This document shows positions 28,702 through 37,455 of a stretch of 64,000 bases of DNA, one piece after another. The stretch covers positions 496,001-560,000 of the forward strand of contig JACRHT010000002.1 in assembly GCA_016217545.1 (NCBI GenBank), given 5' to 3'. The stretch's first letter is position 1. Each line of letters begins with the position of its first letter. The notes under the pieces were generated by a model. That model was not told the origin of the DNA. It ran no database searches and saw nothing but the letters and a program-made list of their open reading frames with translations. This stretch comes from Opitutia bacterium (lineage in GTDB: Bacteria > Verrucomicrobiota > Verrucomicrobiia > Opitutales > Opitutaceae). The position numbers and the translations under genes were made by a program.

Positions 28702-29953
28702 TCGCCAGCGTGCGCTCGGTGGCGCCGCGATTCGCTTCACTCCAAGCCCGCGCGGCCGCGGCCAGCTGCTCGCGCGCCGCGGCGTTCTCCAGCAACTCCA
28801 CGGCCGTCCGCACGAGCTCGGCGTGCGTCGCGACGCGGCGCACCGCATCGGCGTCGGTCAGCGAACGGACAATGTCGCGGAAGTTCGTCATCGCCGGGCC
28901 GTGCAACACGGGTTTGCCGAGGATCGCGGCCTCGACCGGCGTTTGACCGCCATCGTGCGGCGGCAGGCTTTTCCCGACGAACACGAGGTCGGCGAGCTGC
29001 GTGAGCTTGCGAAGTTCGCCCGTGGTGTCGCCGACCGCGACGTCGACGAAGGCAGGCGCGTTGCCCTCGGAGCGAAAGTGATAAGTCAGCCCGCTGCCAG
29101 AGAGCATCGTGCGGAGCGCGTCGCGGCGCTCGGCATGGCGCGGCACGAGCAGAAGCGACACGCGATGGCCGTGCGCGCGCGCGGTCTTCAACGCCTCGAC
29201 GAGCGCCTCCTCCTCGCCGGGCCATGTGGACGAGCCGAGGAGCACGAGTCCCTCGGCGGGCAGGCCGACGTCGCGGCGTAGCGCGGCGCGCGCGGCGTCG
29301 TCGAGCAACGGGATCGAAACGTCGAGCTTGAGATTGCCAGTGGTCGCCAGGCGATCGGCGGGGAAGCCGAGGGCGCGGAAGCGTTGTTCGTCGCGCTTGG
29401 CGGAGGCGAGCACCCGCGTGATGCCGCGCGCGAGCGAGCGGACGGCCCATTTGAATCGGGCCGAGCGACGAAAGCTGCGATCCGACAAGCGAGCGTTCAC
29501 GCACACGACGGGCACCCCTCGCCTACGCGCCGCGCGCACGTGCTCGGGCCAGCGCTCGCCTTCCATGAGGATGCACAAGTCGGGTTGCACTTGCCGCCAC
29601 GCCCGCGCGTTGAAGGTCCAGAAATCCAGCGGGAAATAGCCGATGCCGATCGTGAGCAGGGAGTATTTTTCCTTCGCGAGCGCGTAGCCGGTGCTCGTCG
29701 TCGTCGTGAGGTAGGTCTCGCAGCCGTCGCGCTTCAAGCCCTCGAGGAGCGGACCGATGGCGAGCATCTCGCCCACGCTGACGGCTTGGAGCCACACGCG
29801 TTTCCGCGTTCCTCGCGGCGGCAATTCCGGCACCGCGCCGAAGCGCCCCGAGAAGCCGTCTGCGTAGCCGCCGCGCTTCCGCATCCGCCAGAGATAATAC
29901 GGCGAGGCGAGGAGGAGGGCGGGCAGGAACAACAATCGGTAAACGTAGATCAC
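28670..29953 (-). CDS. waaA: 3-deoxy-D-manno-octulosonic acid transferase
   Basis: The 427-aa GT30 enzyme adds Kdo to lipid A on the cytoplasmic face of the inner membrane. Landmarks are a short N-terminal anchor (YRLLFLPALLLASPYYLWRM), WLQAVSVGEMLAIGPLL, TTTTSTGY, GNLKLD, LLGSSTWPGEEEAL, FVGKSLPPHDGGQTPVEAA and HGPAMTNF. Start is GTG, overlapping the stop of the four-helix gene upstream (GTGA). The coupling looks secondary, since that gene seems to be an insertion. Confidence 0.93.
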   Translation of the reverse strand: MIYVYRLLFLPALLLASPYYLWRMRKRGGYADGFSGRFGAVPELPPRGTRKRVWLQAVSVGEMLAIGPLLEGLKRDGCETYLTTTTSTGYALAKEKYSLLTIGIGYFPLDFWTFNARAWRQVQPDLCILMEGERWPEHVRAARRRGVPVVCVNARLSDRSFRRSARFKWAVRSLARGITRVLASAKRDEQRFRALGFPADRLATTGNLKLDVSIPLLDDAARAALRRDVGLPAEGLVLLGSSTWPGEEEALVEALKTARAHGHRVSLLLVPRHAERRDALRTMLSGSGLTYHFRSEGNAPAFVDVAVGDTTGELRKLTQLADLVFVGKSLPPHDGGQTPVEAAILGKPVLHGPAMTNFRDIVRSLTDADAVRRVATHAELVRTAVELLENAAAREQLAAAARAWSEANRGATERTLAIIRSELAPRQ

Positions 29954-30381
29954 AAAACCGCCCTCCTCTGCGGAGAGCGGAGCGCAGAGCGCGGAGCGCC
30001 AGAAACACCTGTGCCGGTCAACCGTCGGTAGAGACCGGACGCTTTGGATGCGACCGTCTCGATCTGAGCGAGGAGCTGTTCTTGTTCGACGCCGGTGATG
30101 TAGCCCTCGTCCAAAGCGAGAAATGAATCCGACGCGACTTCCATCGCCGAGCCGTAGGCAATCTCCACGAACTGCGCGAAGTCAGCGTCCGAGTTCCGTC
30201 CGCTGCCCTCGGCAATGTTGGCGCTCACCGAGCGAGCGGCGCGGCGCATCTGAGAGGTCAGCCCAAACGTCTCCTCCCGCGGAAACTTCTTCAGCAACCG
30301 CGCCACCATGCGATAAAGCACGCGGCTCTCTTGCCAAACATCCAGTCGTTGAAACCGGAACCTCGTGGTCGCTTCTGGCAT
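29950..30381 (-). CDS. Four-helix bundle protein (S23/IVS-type)
   Basis: The 143-aa protein belongs to the four-helix bundle family also encoded in 23S rRNA intervening sequences. Typical residues are RFQRLDVWQESRVL, FGLTSQMRRAARSVSANIAEG, GSAMEVASDSFLAL and ETVASKASGLYRRL. Function is unknown, and some relatives accompany diversity-generating elements. The last ~20 residues (GVSGAPRSALRSPQRRAVL) are encoded by a 7-nt-periodic repeat forming the left half of an inverted repeat that brackets the gene. It is probably a recent acquisition in front of waaA. Confidence 0.88.
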   Translation of the reverse strand: MPEATTRFRFQRLDVWQESRVLYRMVARLLKKFPREETFGLTSQMRRAARSVSANIAEGSGRNSDADFAQFVEIAYGSAMEVASDSFLALDEGYITGVEQEQLLAQIETVASKASGLYRRLTGTGVSGAPRSALRSPQRRAVL

Positions 30382-30428
30382 GTTTGGCAGTTTCTGGCGC
30401 TCAGCACTTCGCGTTCCGCACTCCGCAG
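29968..30428. mobile_element. Possible small mobile cassette: four-helix gene between 39-nt inverted repeats
   Basis: The minus strand 30006-29968 and the plus strand 30390-30428 both begin GTTTCTGGCGCTC and end CTCCGCAG. They match at 33 of 39 positions without gaps and read outward from the gene on both sides. The arms themselves have a ~7-nt period (GCGCTCC-like units). No transposase is encoded, and target-site duplications were not found. It could be a non-autonomous element or two oppositely oriented copies of a dispersed repeat. Confidence 0.55.
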
Positions 30429-30439
30429 CAAGGGTCTCC

Positions 30440-31489
30440 TCAACGACCGAGCACCCAGCTGAAGATCAGCGGCGCGACGATCGTGGCGTCGGACTCGACG
30501 ATGAACTTCGGCGTTTTCTCGCCGAGTTTGCCCCACGTGATCTTCTCGTTCGGCACGGCGCCGGAGTAGCTGCCGTAGCTCGTGGTCGAGTCGCTGATCT
30601 GCGCGAAGTAGCCCCAGAGCGGCACGCCGGTGCGGCCGAGGTCCTGGTGCAGCATCGGCACGACGCAAATCGGGAAGTCGCCCGCGATGCCGCCGCCGAT
30701 CTGGAAGAAGCCGATCGAGCCCTCACCGTTGCGGAGGAGCTTCGCCGTCTTCGTATACCACTCGGCGAGCCACACCATGTATTCGATGCCGGTGCGGACG
30801 GTGTGCACGTTCTTGATTTCGCCGGTGACGCAGCGGCCGGCATACATGTTGCCGAGCGTGGCGTCTTCCCAACCCGGGACGATGATCGGGAGGTTCTTCT
30901 CGCAGGCGGCGAGCATCCACGAATTCTTCGGGTCGATCTGGTAAGACTTCTTCAGCTTACCCGACCGGAGAATTTTATACATGAACTCATGCGGGAAAAA
31001 CCGCTGCCCGCTCTGGTCGGCCGCGACCCACTCCTCGGCCACGGCGGCCTCGATGCGGCGCATCGCCTCGCCCTCGGGAATACAGGTGTCGGTGACGCGG
31101 TTCATGTGCCGGTCGAGCAGCGCCTGCTCGTCGGCGGCGGTGAGATGGCGGTAATGCGGCACGCGCTCGTAGTAGTCGTGCGCCACGAGGTTGAAGATGT
31201 CCTCCTCGAGGTTGGCGCCGGTGCAGACGATGGCGTGGACCTTGTCCTGGCGGATCATTTCGGCGAGCGTGATGCCGAGTTCGGCGGTGGACATGGCGCC
31301 GGCAATGGTGACGAGCATCTTGCCGCCGGCGGTGAGGTGCGCCTCGTAGCCCTTCGCGGCATCGAGCAGCGCCGCCGCGTTGAAGTGACGGTAGTTGTGC
31401 GCGATGAACTGGGAGACCGGTCCCTTCTTCTTCGCGAGGGCCGCGTTGATGTCCTCGGGACGTTTCGTCAGGCGTTTGGCTTTGCTCAT
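30440..31489 (-). CDS. Deoxyhypusine synthase family protein
   Basis: The product has 349 aa. Start MSKAKRLTKRPEDINAA is chosen as the beginning of conserved sequence. NAD-binding segments such as TIAGAMSTAELG and CTGANLEEDIFNL, and the C-terminal SGAVPNEKITWGKL, match the deoxyhypusine synthase fold. The Lys in WGKL corresponds to the catalytic lysine of the eukaryotic enzyme. Bacteria lack eIF5A, so the protein should not make hypusine. Related bacterial proteins are thought to be homospermidine-synthase-like, transferring the aminobutyl group of spermidine to another amine. The real substrate is unknown. Confidence 0.88.
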   Translation of the reverse strand: MSKAKRLTKRPEDINAALAKKKGPVSQFIAHNYRHFNAAALLDAAKGYEAHLTAGGKMLVTIAGAMSTAELGITLAEMIRQDKVHAIVCTGANLEEDIFNLVAHDYYERVPHYRHLTAADEQALLDRHMNRVTDTCIPEGEAMRRIEAAVAEEWVAADQSGQRFFPHEFMYKILRSGKLKKSYQIDPKNSWMLAACEKNLPIIVPGWEDATLGNMYAGRCVTGEIKNVHTVRTGIEYMVWLAEWYTKTAKLLRNGEGSIGFFQIGGGIAGDFPICVVPMLHQDLGRTGVPLWGYFAQISDSTTSYGSYSGAVPNEKITWGKLGEKTPKFIVESDATIVAPLIFSWVLGR

Positions 31490-31640
31490 TTTGCCGAGTA
31501 GAAAGCCCGTGCGCGATGGGGTCACTAAAATTCTCGCCCGCACAGCCGATGCAGCGGTGCCACGCCAGTCGGAGATCTCACCCGAATTGCCTATGGCCGC
31601 GCACTTGCCACGACGGGCCAGCTCGTAGATGGTTCCGGCC

Positions 31641-34463
31641 ATGTTGTCCCGCATCGCGCTCCTCCTGTGCCTCGCGATCGCCCCGCTCACCGCGGCTCCG
31701 ATCACCACGCAACTTCCCCACGAGACGTCCGACCTGCCCGTCGATTCGACGGTGAAATGGGGCCGCCTCGACAACGGCATCCGCTACGCGATCATGCCGA
31801 ATCACGAGCCGAAAGGCCGCGCCAGCCTCCGCTTCGTCGTCCGCGCCGGCTCGCTCAACGAGACCGACGAGCAGCGCGGCCTCGCGCACTTCCTCGAGCA
31901 CATGGCGTTCAACGGCTCCACGCACTACGCACCCGGCACGCTCGTGGAGTTCTTCCAGCGCCTCGGCATGAGCTTCGGCGGCGACACCAACGCCTTCACC
32001 AGCTTCGACCGCACCGTCTACATGCTCGAGCTGCCCGACACCCACGCCGAGACCGTCGACAAGGCGCTCACGCTCTTCGCTGACTACGCCGGCGGCCTGC
32101 TCCTCCTCGAGGACGAGATCAACAAGGAACGCGGCATCATCCTCAGCGAGAAACGCGCGCGCGACTCCATCGAGTTCCGCCAGTTCATCGGCGAGTTCGA
32201 GTTCCTGTTGCCCGACGCGCGCTTCATCCAGCGCATTCCCATCGGCAGCGAGGAAGTCATCGCGAAGGCGCCCCGCGAACGCTTCGTCAATTTCTACAAC
32301 ACCTGGTATCGCCCGGACCTCATCAGCATCGTCGCCGTCGGCGACTTCGACCCGGCCGCGATCGAGGCCGTCTTGAAGGAAAAACTCGCGCCCCTCGCCC
32401 CGCGCGCCCCCGCCGCCCTCCAGCCCTCTCTCGGCCAAGTCAGCGCGGCCAACGGTGTCGTCGCCAAGCTCCTCTCCGAGCCCGAAGCCGGCGCCGTGCA
32501 GGTATCGATCCAGAGCATCACGCCCTACAGCTACGAGCCCGACAACGCGGCCAATCGCCTCAAATACCTCCCGCGCCAGCTCGCCCTCCGCATGCTCAAC
32601 CGCCGCCTCTCCATCCTCTCCAAGCAGGAAGGCGCGCCGTTCCTCAGCGGCCAGGTCGGCGCGACGGAGCAATTCGACTTCTTCCGCAACGCCTCCGTCG
32701 AGCTCACCTGCAAGCCCGAGCAATGGCGCGCCGCCCTCGGCGTCGGCGAACAGGAACTGCGCCGCGCGCTCGAATTCGGCTTCCAGGCTCCCGAGTTGAA
32801 GGAAGCCGTCGCCGCCACCCGCAACGCCCTCGAGCAAGCCGTCCGCACCGCGCCGACCCGCCGCTCCGAGGGACTCTCGATGCAGCTCGTCGACTCACTG
32901 GTCGACCAAAACGTCTTCACCCACCCCAAAGCCGAACTCGAACTCTTCGTCCCCGCGCTGGACAAGATCACCGTCGACGACTGCCTCGCCGCCCTGCGCA
33001 CGACGTTTGACGCAAAGACCGGCCGCCGCCTCTGGGTCACCGGCAACCTCACGCTCGACCAAGCCGAGACGCAGATCGTCGCCGCCTACGAGGCGAGCCG
33101 CGCCATCGCCGTGAAGCCGCCTGCCAAAATCGAGGAGCTGTCTTTCGCCTACACCAGCTTCGGCGCCCCCGGCGCCGTGAAGCACGAACAGAAAGTCGAC
33201 GACCTCGGCGCCACGCTCATCGAGTTCGCCAACGGCGTCCGCCTCAACCTCAAGTCCACCGACTTCGAAGCCGGACGCATCCGCGTCAGCGTCCGCATCG
33301 GCGGCGGCCGCCTCACCGAGCCGGCCGACAAGCCCGGCCTCGCGTTCCTCTCGAGCAACACGTTCCTGCTCGGCGGCCTCGGCAAGCACGGCATCGACGA
33401 CCTCCAGCGCATCCTCGCCGGCAAGACCGTTGGCCAGAGCTTCGCCATCGGCGGCGACGCGTTCGTCTTCAACGCCTCCACCAACAAGAACGACCTCGCA
33501 CTCCAGCTGCAGCTGCTCGCCGCGTATCTCACCGACGCCGGCTTCCGCCCCGAGTCGATGCGCGTGTTCGCCAAACGCTTGGACGAATTCTACACCCGCC
33601 TCGGCAACACCGTCGAAGGCCCGCTCCAAACCGACGTCCCGCGCATCCTCGCCAACGGCGACAAACGCTTCGGCGTCCCGCCCAAGGAAGCCGCCATGGC
33701 CCGCACGCTCGCCGAGTCGAAAGCCTGGCTCACGTCCCAGTTCGCTCGCGGCGCGATCGAAATCGCCATCGTCGGCGAATTCGACGCCAAGGCCGCCACC
33801 GACGCCGTCGCCGCCACCTTCGGCGCCCTGCCCCCGCGCGAAGCCAAGCCCGCCTACGACGCCGAGCGCAAAGCCGCTTTCGGCAAGCCGGCCGCGCAAC
33901 AGTTCTTCGTCGTGACCGAAATCCCGAAGGGCATCGTGCAGATCTTCTGGCCGGCCACCGACGGCCGTGAAGCGCACCTGTCGCGCCGCCTCGGCATGCT
34001 CGCCTCCGTGCTCAACGACCGCCTCCGCGTGAAAATCCGCGAGGAGATGGGCGACACCTACTCGCCCGACGCCGGCGCCAACCTCAGCGACACCTACAAG
34101 GGCTACGGTCACATCATCGCTCAGGCTACCGTCGCTCCCGACAAGGCCCGCGCCGTCGCCGACGCCATGAAGGCCGCCGCCGCGAGCCTGTTCGAGAAAG
34201 GCGTGACCGAGGAGGAACTCGTCCGCGCCAAGCAACCCATCCTAACCAACGTCCGCCAGTCGCTCCGCACCAATCCCTACTGGCTCGGCAACGTGCTCGC
34301 CTCGGCGCAGGAAACTCCCGAACGCCTCGGGTGGGCGCGCGATCGCCTCGCCGACACCGAGTCGATCACCGCCGCCGAGCTCACGAAGCTCGCTCATCTC
34401 TACCTCGATCCGAAGAACTCCAGCGAGTTCATCTCCCTCCCCGAGCCGAAGAAGGCGAACTGA
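31641..34463 (+). CDS. M16-family zinc metallopeptidase (PqqL-like), first of a pair
   Basis: The product is about 940 aa with a signal peptide (MLSRIALLLCLAIAPLTAAP), so periplasmic. A start four codons upstream is also open. The inverted zinc motif HFLEHMAFNGS is near residue 75, with the distal Glu in EEINKERGIILSE-like sequence ~75 residues later (seen as EDEINKERGIILSEK). A second, inactive M16 half follows, typical of this two-domain family, which degrades unfolded peptides inside a chamber. It is divergent from the deoxyhypusine synthase gene (151 bp) and followed by a terminator and then a paralogue. Confidence 0.93.
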   Translation: MLSRIALLLCLAIAPLTAAPITTQLPHETSDLPVDSTVKWGRLDNGIRYAIMPNHEPKGRASLRFVVRAGSLNETDEQRGLAHFLEHMAFNGSTHYAPGTLVEFFQRLGMSFGGDTNAFTSFDRTVYMLELPDTHAETVDKALTLFADYAGGLLLLEDEINKERGIILSEKRARDSIEFRQFIGEFEFLLPDARFIQRIPIGSEEVIAKAPRERFVNFYNTWYRPDLISIVAVGDFDPAAIEAVLKEKLAPLAPRAPAALQPSLGQVSAANGVVAKLLSEPEAGAVQVSIQSITPYSYEPDNAANRLKYLPRQLALRMLNRRLSILSKQEGAPFLSGQVGATEQFDFFRNASVELTCKPEQWRAALGVGEQELRRALEFGFQAPELKEAVAATRNALEQAVRTAPTRRSEGLSMQLVDSLVDQNVFTHPKAELELFVPALDKITVDDCLAALRTTFDAKTGRRLWVTGNLTLDQAETQIVAAYEASRAIAVKPPAKIEELSFAYTSFGAPGAVKHEQKVDDLGATLIEFANGVRLNLKSTDFEAGRIRVSVRIGGGRLTEPADKPGLAFLSSNTFLLGGLGKHGIDDLQRILAGKTVGQSFAIGGDAFVFNASTNKNDLALQLQLLAAYLTDAGFRPESMRVFAKRLDEFYTRLGNTVEGPLQTDVPRILANGDKRFGVPPKEAAMARTLAESKAWLTSQFARGAIEIAIVGEFDAKAATDAVAATFGALPPREAKPAYDAERKAAFGKPAAQQFFVVTEIPKGIVQIFWPATDGREAHLSRRLGMLASVLNDRLRVKIREEMGDTYSPDAGANLSDTYKGYGHIIAQATVAPDKARAVADAMKAAAASLFEKGVTEEELVRAKQPILTNVRQSLRTNPYWLGNVLASAQETPERLGWARDRLADTESITAAELTKLAHLYLDPKNSSEFISLPEPKKAN

Positions 34464-34492
34464 GCGCACGCCGCTTCGCATCGATCGAATTC

Positions 34493-34526
34493 AAATCCGC
34501 GGCCCGCAACGGCCGCGGATTTTTTC
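34493..34526 (+). terminator. Rho-independent terminator after the first M16 gene
   Basis: A perfect 12-bp stem (AAATCCGCGGCC / GGCCGCGGATTT) closes a CGCAAC loop and runs into TTTCTG. It separates the two peptidase genes into different transcripts. Confidence 0.9.
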
Positions 34527-34623
34527 TGTTCACGCCCATGCTCGCCACGTTGAATGCGGGTTGCCAAACGGCCGCGATCCTCCGGCCTCTTGGCTCACGG
34601 GCCATTCTCAACTCCTGTTCGTG

Positions 34624-37452
34624 ATGCACTCCGCCTCGGAGCGCCGCGCCGCGCTCCCCTTTGCCCACCTGTCCTTCGCTCCCATCGTCGTCGCATTGTT
34701 TCTCGCCGCGACCGCCGCCCTGCGCGCCGCCGCTTGGCCGATCGAGACGCCCGACCTCCACCCCGATCCCGCGTGGCGTTGGGGCACGCTCGCCAACGGC
34801 CTCCGCTACGTCGTGCGCCAGAACGCCGTCCCCGCCGGACGCGTCAGCTACCGCCTCATCGTGGAAGTCGGCGCAATGCACGAGCGGCCCGACGAGCGCG
34901 GCTTCTCGCACTTCGTCGAGCACATGGCCTTCAACGGCACGCGCCACTTCCCCGGCGAGTCGATCCGCGCCGAGATGGAACGCCGCGGCATCGGCTTCGG
35001 CCCCGAATCGAGCGCCTTCACTTTCGTCACGCACACGATCTACCAGTTCGACGCTCCGGGCAACGGGCCCGCTGAAATCGACTGGGTGCTCGGTGTCCTC
35101 CGCGACTTCGCCGACGGCGTGCAATTCGAATCGCGCGAGGTGAAACGCGAGCGCGGCGTGATTGCCTCCGAGAGCCGCGATCGCCGGTCCGTCGCGCAGC
35201 GCTTCGAGCTCCGGCGCCGCCGCGAGCTGTATCCGCTCAGCCCGCTCAGCAACAACGTCGAAGGCGACCCCGAGAAGGCCACACCGGAAAAGCTCCGCGC
35301 CTTCTACCGCAAATGGTATCGCCCCGAGCGGATGATCCTCGCCGTCGTCGGCGACGCCGCGCCCGAGACGCTGGCCGCGGCGGTCGAACGCCAATTCTCG
35401 TCTCTGGCCGCCCCGGCCGATCCCGCGCCCGTCGTCGACGTCGGGTTCCTGGAAAATCCGGCCGAGGCCACCGCCAGCATCGTGCACGATGCCGAAGCCG
35501 GCGGCCTCTATCTCGAAGTCGCCTCGGTCACGCTCCGCCGTGAAGACGGGCTCGCCGAGCGACGCCGCGCCATGGCCGCAGGGATCGCCTCGCAGGTCCT
35601 CACGGAGCGATTACAAAAAATCACCCGCGAAACCGGCGGCGTTTTCTCCAGCGCCGGCGCGCGCTTCCTCGCCGCCACGCCTCACGCGACCGAGGCCAGC
35701 GTCTACATTCAATCCACCTCGGACGCCTGGAACACCTCCGCCACCACTCTTGCCCGCGAGTTGCGCCGCACCCTCGAGATGACCGTCTACCAGGCGGAAG
35801 CCGACGCCGCCAAGTCCCGCGTGCTCCGCAGCAACGAGCTCGCTCTGGCCTCCGCCTCCACGGCCGACTCCAGCGAACTCGCCGCTTGGGTCGCGCAGGA
35901 AGCCCTGTGGCGGGTCGTCTCCACCAGCCCCGTCGAGAATCTCCGCATCGCCCGCGAGCTGCTCCCCGCCATCACCGTTTTCGAGGTCGCCGAAGCCTGG
36001 CGCTCCCTCTGGCAGCAACGCCGCGCGCGCCTGTTCGGCTACGGCTATTTCCCCGTGCGCGACAGCGCAGCCATGGTCGACGCCGCCTTCACCGCCGAGA
36101 ACCGGCGCCCCCTCGAAGCTCCCGCCCGGCCGAACGTCGTCGAGTTCCCCTACCGCGAATTCGGCCCCGCCGGCGAGATTCGGTCCCGCCGCCACGACGA
36201 GGCCACCGACATCCATCTCATCGAGTTCGCGAACGGCGTGCGCGTCGCCCTCAAGCGCACCGCCTTCGAGGCGAATCAGGTGCAGTTCGCCCTCACCCTC
36301 GGCCACGGCCTCCTCACCGCCCCGCCCTACAAAGCCGCCCTCGCCCCGCTCGCCAGCGCGTCGCTCCTCGACGGCGGACTCAATCGCATCCCGGTGGCCG
36401 AACTGCACCACCTCCTCTCCGTCGAGCCGATCACGATGCAGTTCTCGGTCAACGAAGGCTCCTTCAACTTCTCGGGCACCATGCCGCCCGAGAAAGCCGA
36501 TCTCACGCTGCGCTTGCTCTGCGCCTACCTGACCGACGCACGCTGGGATGAGAAAGCCATCGCCGCCGCGAAGACCAACTTGATCAGCCGACACGCGGAA
36601 TCGCTTCGCACCACCGAAGGCGTGCTCGGACTGCACTCCTTCCACGAAGCAACCCATCACGATGCGCGCTACCGTGCGCCCGCGCCCGAAGACATCGCCA
36701 AGATCGAACGCGCCGATCTCCGCACCTGGCTCGAAGTCCCGCTTCGCGAGGCTCCCTTGGATTTCGCCCTCGTCGGCGACTTCGATCCCGAGACGGTCGT
36801 GCCCATCCTCGCCCGCACGCTCGGCGCCCTCCCGGAACGCGCCGAGCCGCGCGCGGAGGAATTCCCCGTGCACTTCGTGAAGAAAGGCGGCGAGTTCCCG
36901 GTGTCCGGCCCCGTCACCTCCGAGCGCGCCGCAATCCAGTTCCTGTGGCCCGCCGACCAAGGCCGCGATTTCCACGCCTCGCGGCGGCTCGAAGTCCTCT
37001 CGGCCGTGCTCGGCGAACGCATTCTCCAACGCGTGCGCGAGGATCTCGGCGCCGCCTATTCTCCGAGTGCTGACTACTGGCGATCGGATATCGGCACGGA
37101 GGAAGGCTACCTGCTCGCGTTCGTCACCACCGCCCCGAAGATGGCCGCGAAAGTCCGCAAACTCATTCTACAGGAAGCCGACGATCTCGCCCGCCACGGC
37201 GCCACCGCCGCCGAGCTCGCCACCGCCGTTACGCCCATCATCGCGCGCACCCGCGTGCAATTGAAGGGCAACGCCTACTGGCTCTGGCACATCGCACTGA
37301 AGGCCCATCGCAAACCCGAAGCCCTCACCTGGCCCGCGACGCGCACCACGGACTTCGAGCGCATTACGCTCGCGGACATCAACCACCTCGCCCGCGAAAT
37401 CCTGCCGCGCGACCGCGCCCTGCAGTTCACCGTCCTGCCGGCCAAACGCTAG
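34624..37452 (+). CDS. M16-family zinc metallopeptidase (PqqL-like), second of a pair
   Basis: The product has 942 aa. Start MHSASERRAALPF is chosen because it leads directly into a hydrophobic export signal (APIVVALFLAATAALRAAA). Zinc motif is HFVEHMAFNGT with the downstream Glu in VKRERGVIASESRD. The architecture equals the previous gene, so this is an ancient tandem paralogue. Both are probably periplasmic peptidases with different peptide preferences. It ends 3 bp before the convergent exosortase gene, with no room for a dedicated terminator. Confidence 0.93.
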   Translation: MHSASERRAALPFAHLSFAPIVVALFLAATAALRAAAWPIETPDLHPDPAWRWGTLANGLRYVVRQNAVPAGRVSYRLIVEVGAMHERPDERGFSHFVEHMAFNGTRHFPGESIRAEMERRGIGFGPESSAFTFVTHTIYQFDAPGNGPAEIDWVLGVLRDFADGVQFESREVKRERGVIASESRDRRSVAQRFELRRRRELYPLSPLSNNVEGDPEKATPEKLRAFYRKWYRPERMILAVVGDAAPETLAAAVERQFSSLAAPADPAPVVDVGFLENPAEATASIVHDAEAGGLYLEVASVTLRREDGLAERRRAMAAGIASQVLTERLQKITRETGGVFSSAGARFLAATPHATEASVYIQSTSDAWNTSATTLARELRRTLEMTVYQAEADAAKSRVLRSNELALASASTADSSELAAWVAQEALWRVVSTSPVENLRIARELLPAITVFEVAEAWRSLWQQRRARLFGYGYFPVRDSAAMVDAAFTAENRRPLEAPARPNVVEFPYREFGPAGEIRSRRHDEATDIHLIEFANGVRVALKRTAFEANQVQFALTLGHGLLTAPPYKAALAPLASASLLDGGLNRIPVAELHHLLSVEPITMQFSVNEGSFNFSGTMPPEKADLTLRLLCAYLTDARWDEKAIAAAKTNLISRHAESLRTTEGVLGLHSFHEATHHDARYRAPAPEDIAKIERADLRTWLEVPLREAPLDFALVGDFDPETVVPILARTLGALPERAEPRAEEFPVHFVKKGGEFPVSGPVTSERAAIQFLWPADQGRDFHASRRLEVLSAVLGERILQRVREDLGAAYSPSADYWRSDIGTEEGYLLAFVTTAPKMAAKVRKLILQEADDLARHGATAAELATAVTPIIARTRVQLKGNAYWLWHIALKAHRKPEALTWPATRTTDFERITLADINHLAREILPRDRALQFTVLPAKR

Positions 37453-37455
37453 GCG

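Noticed and set aside
34493-34526. REP-type palindrome after the first M16 gene
   Set aside because: The stem is followed by a T run and has no other copy in the window, so an ordinary terminator explains it.
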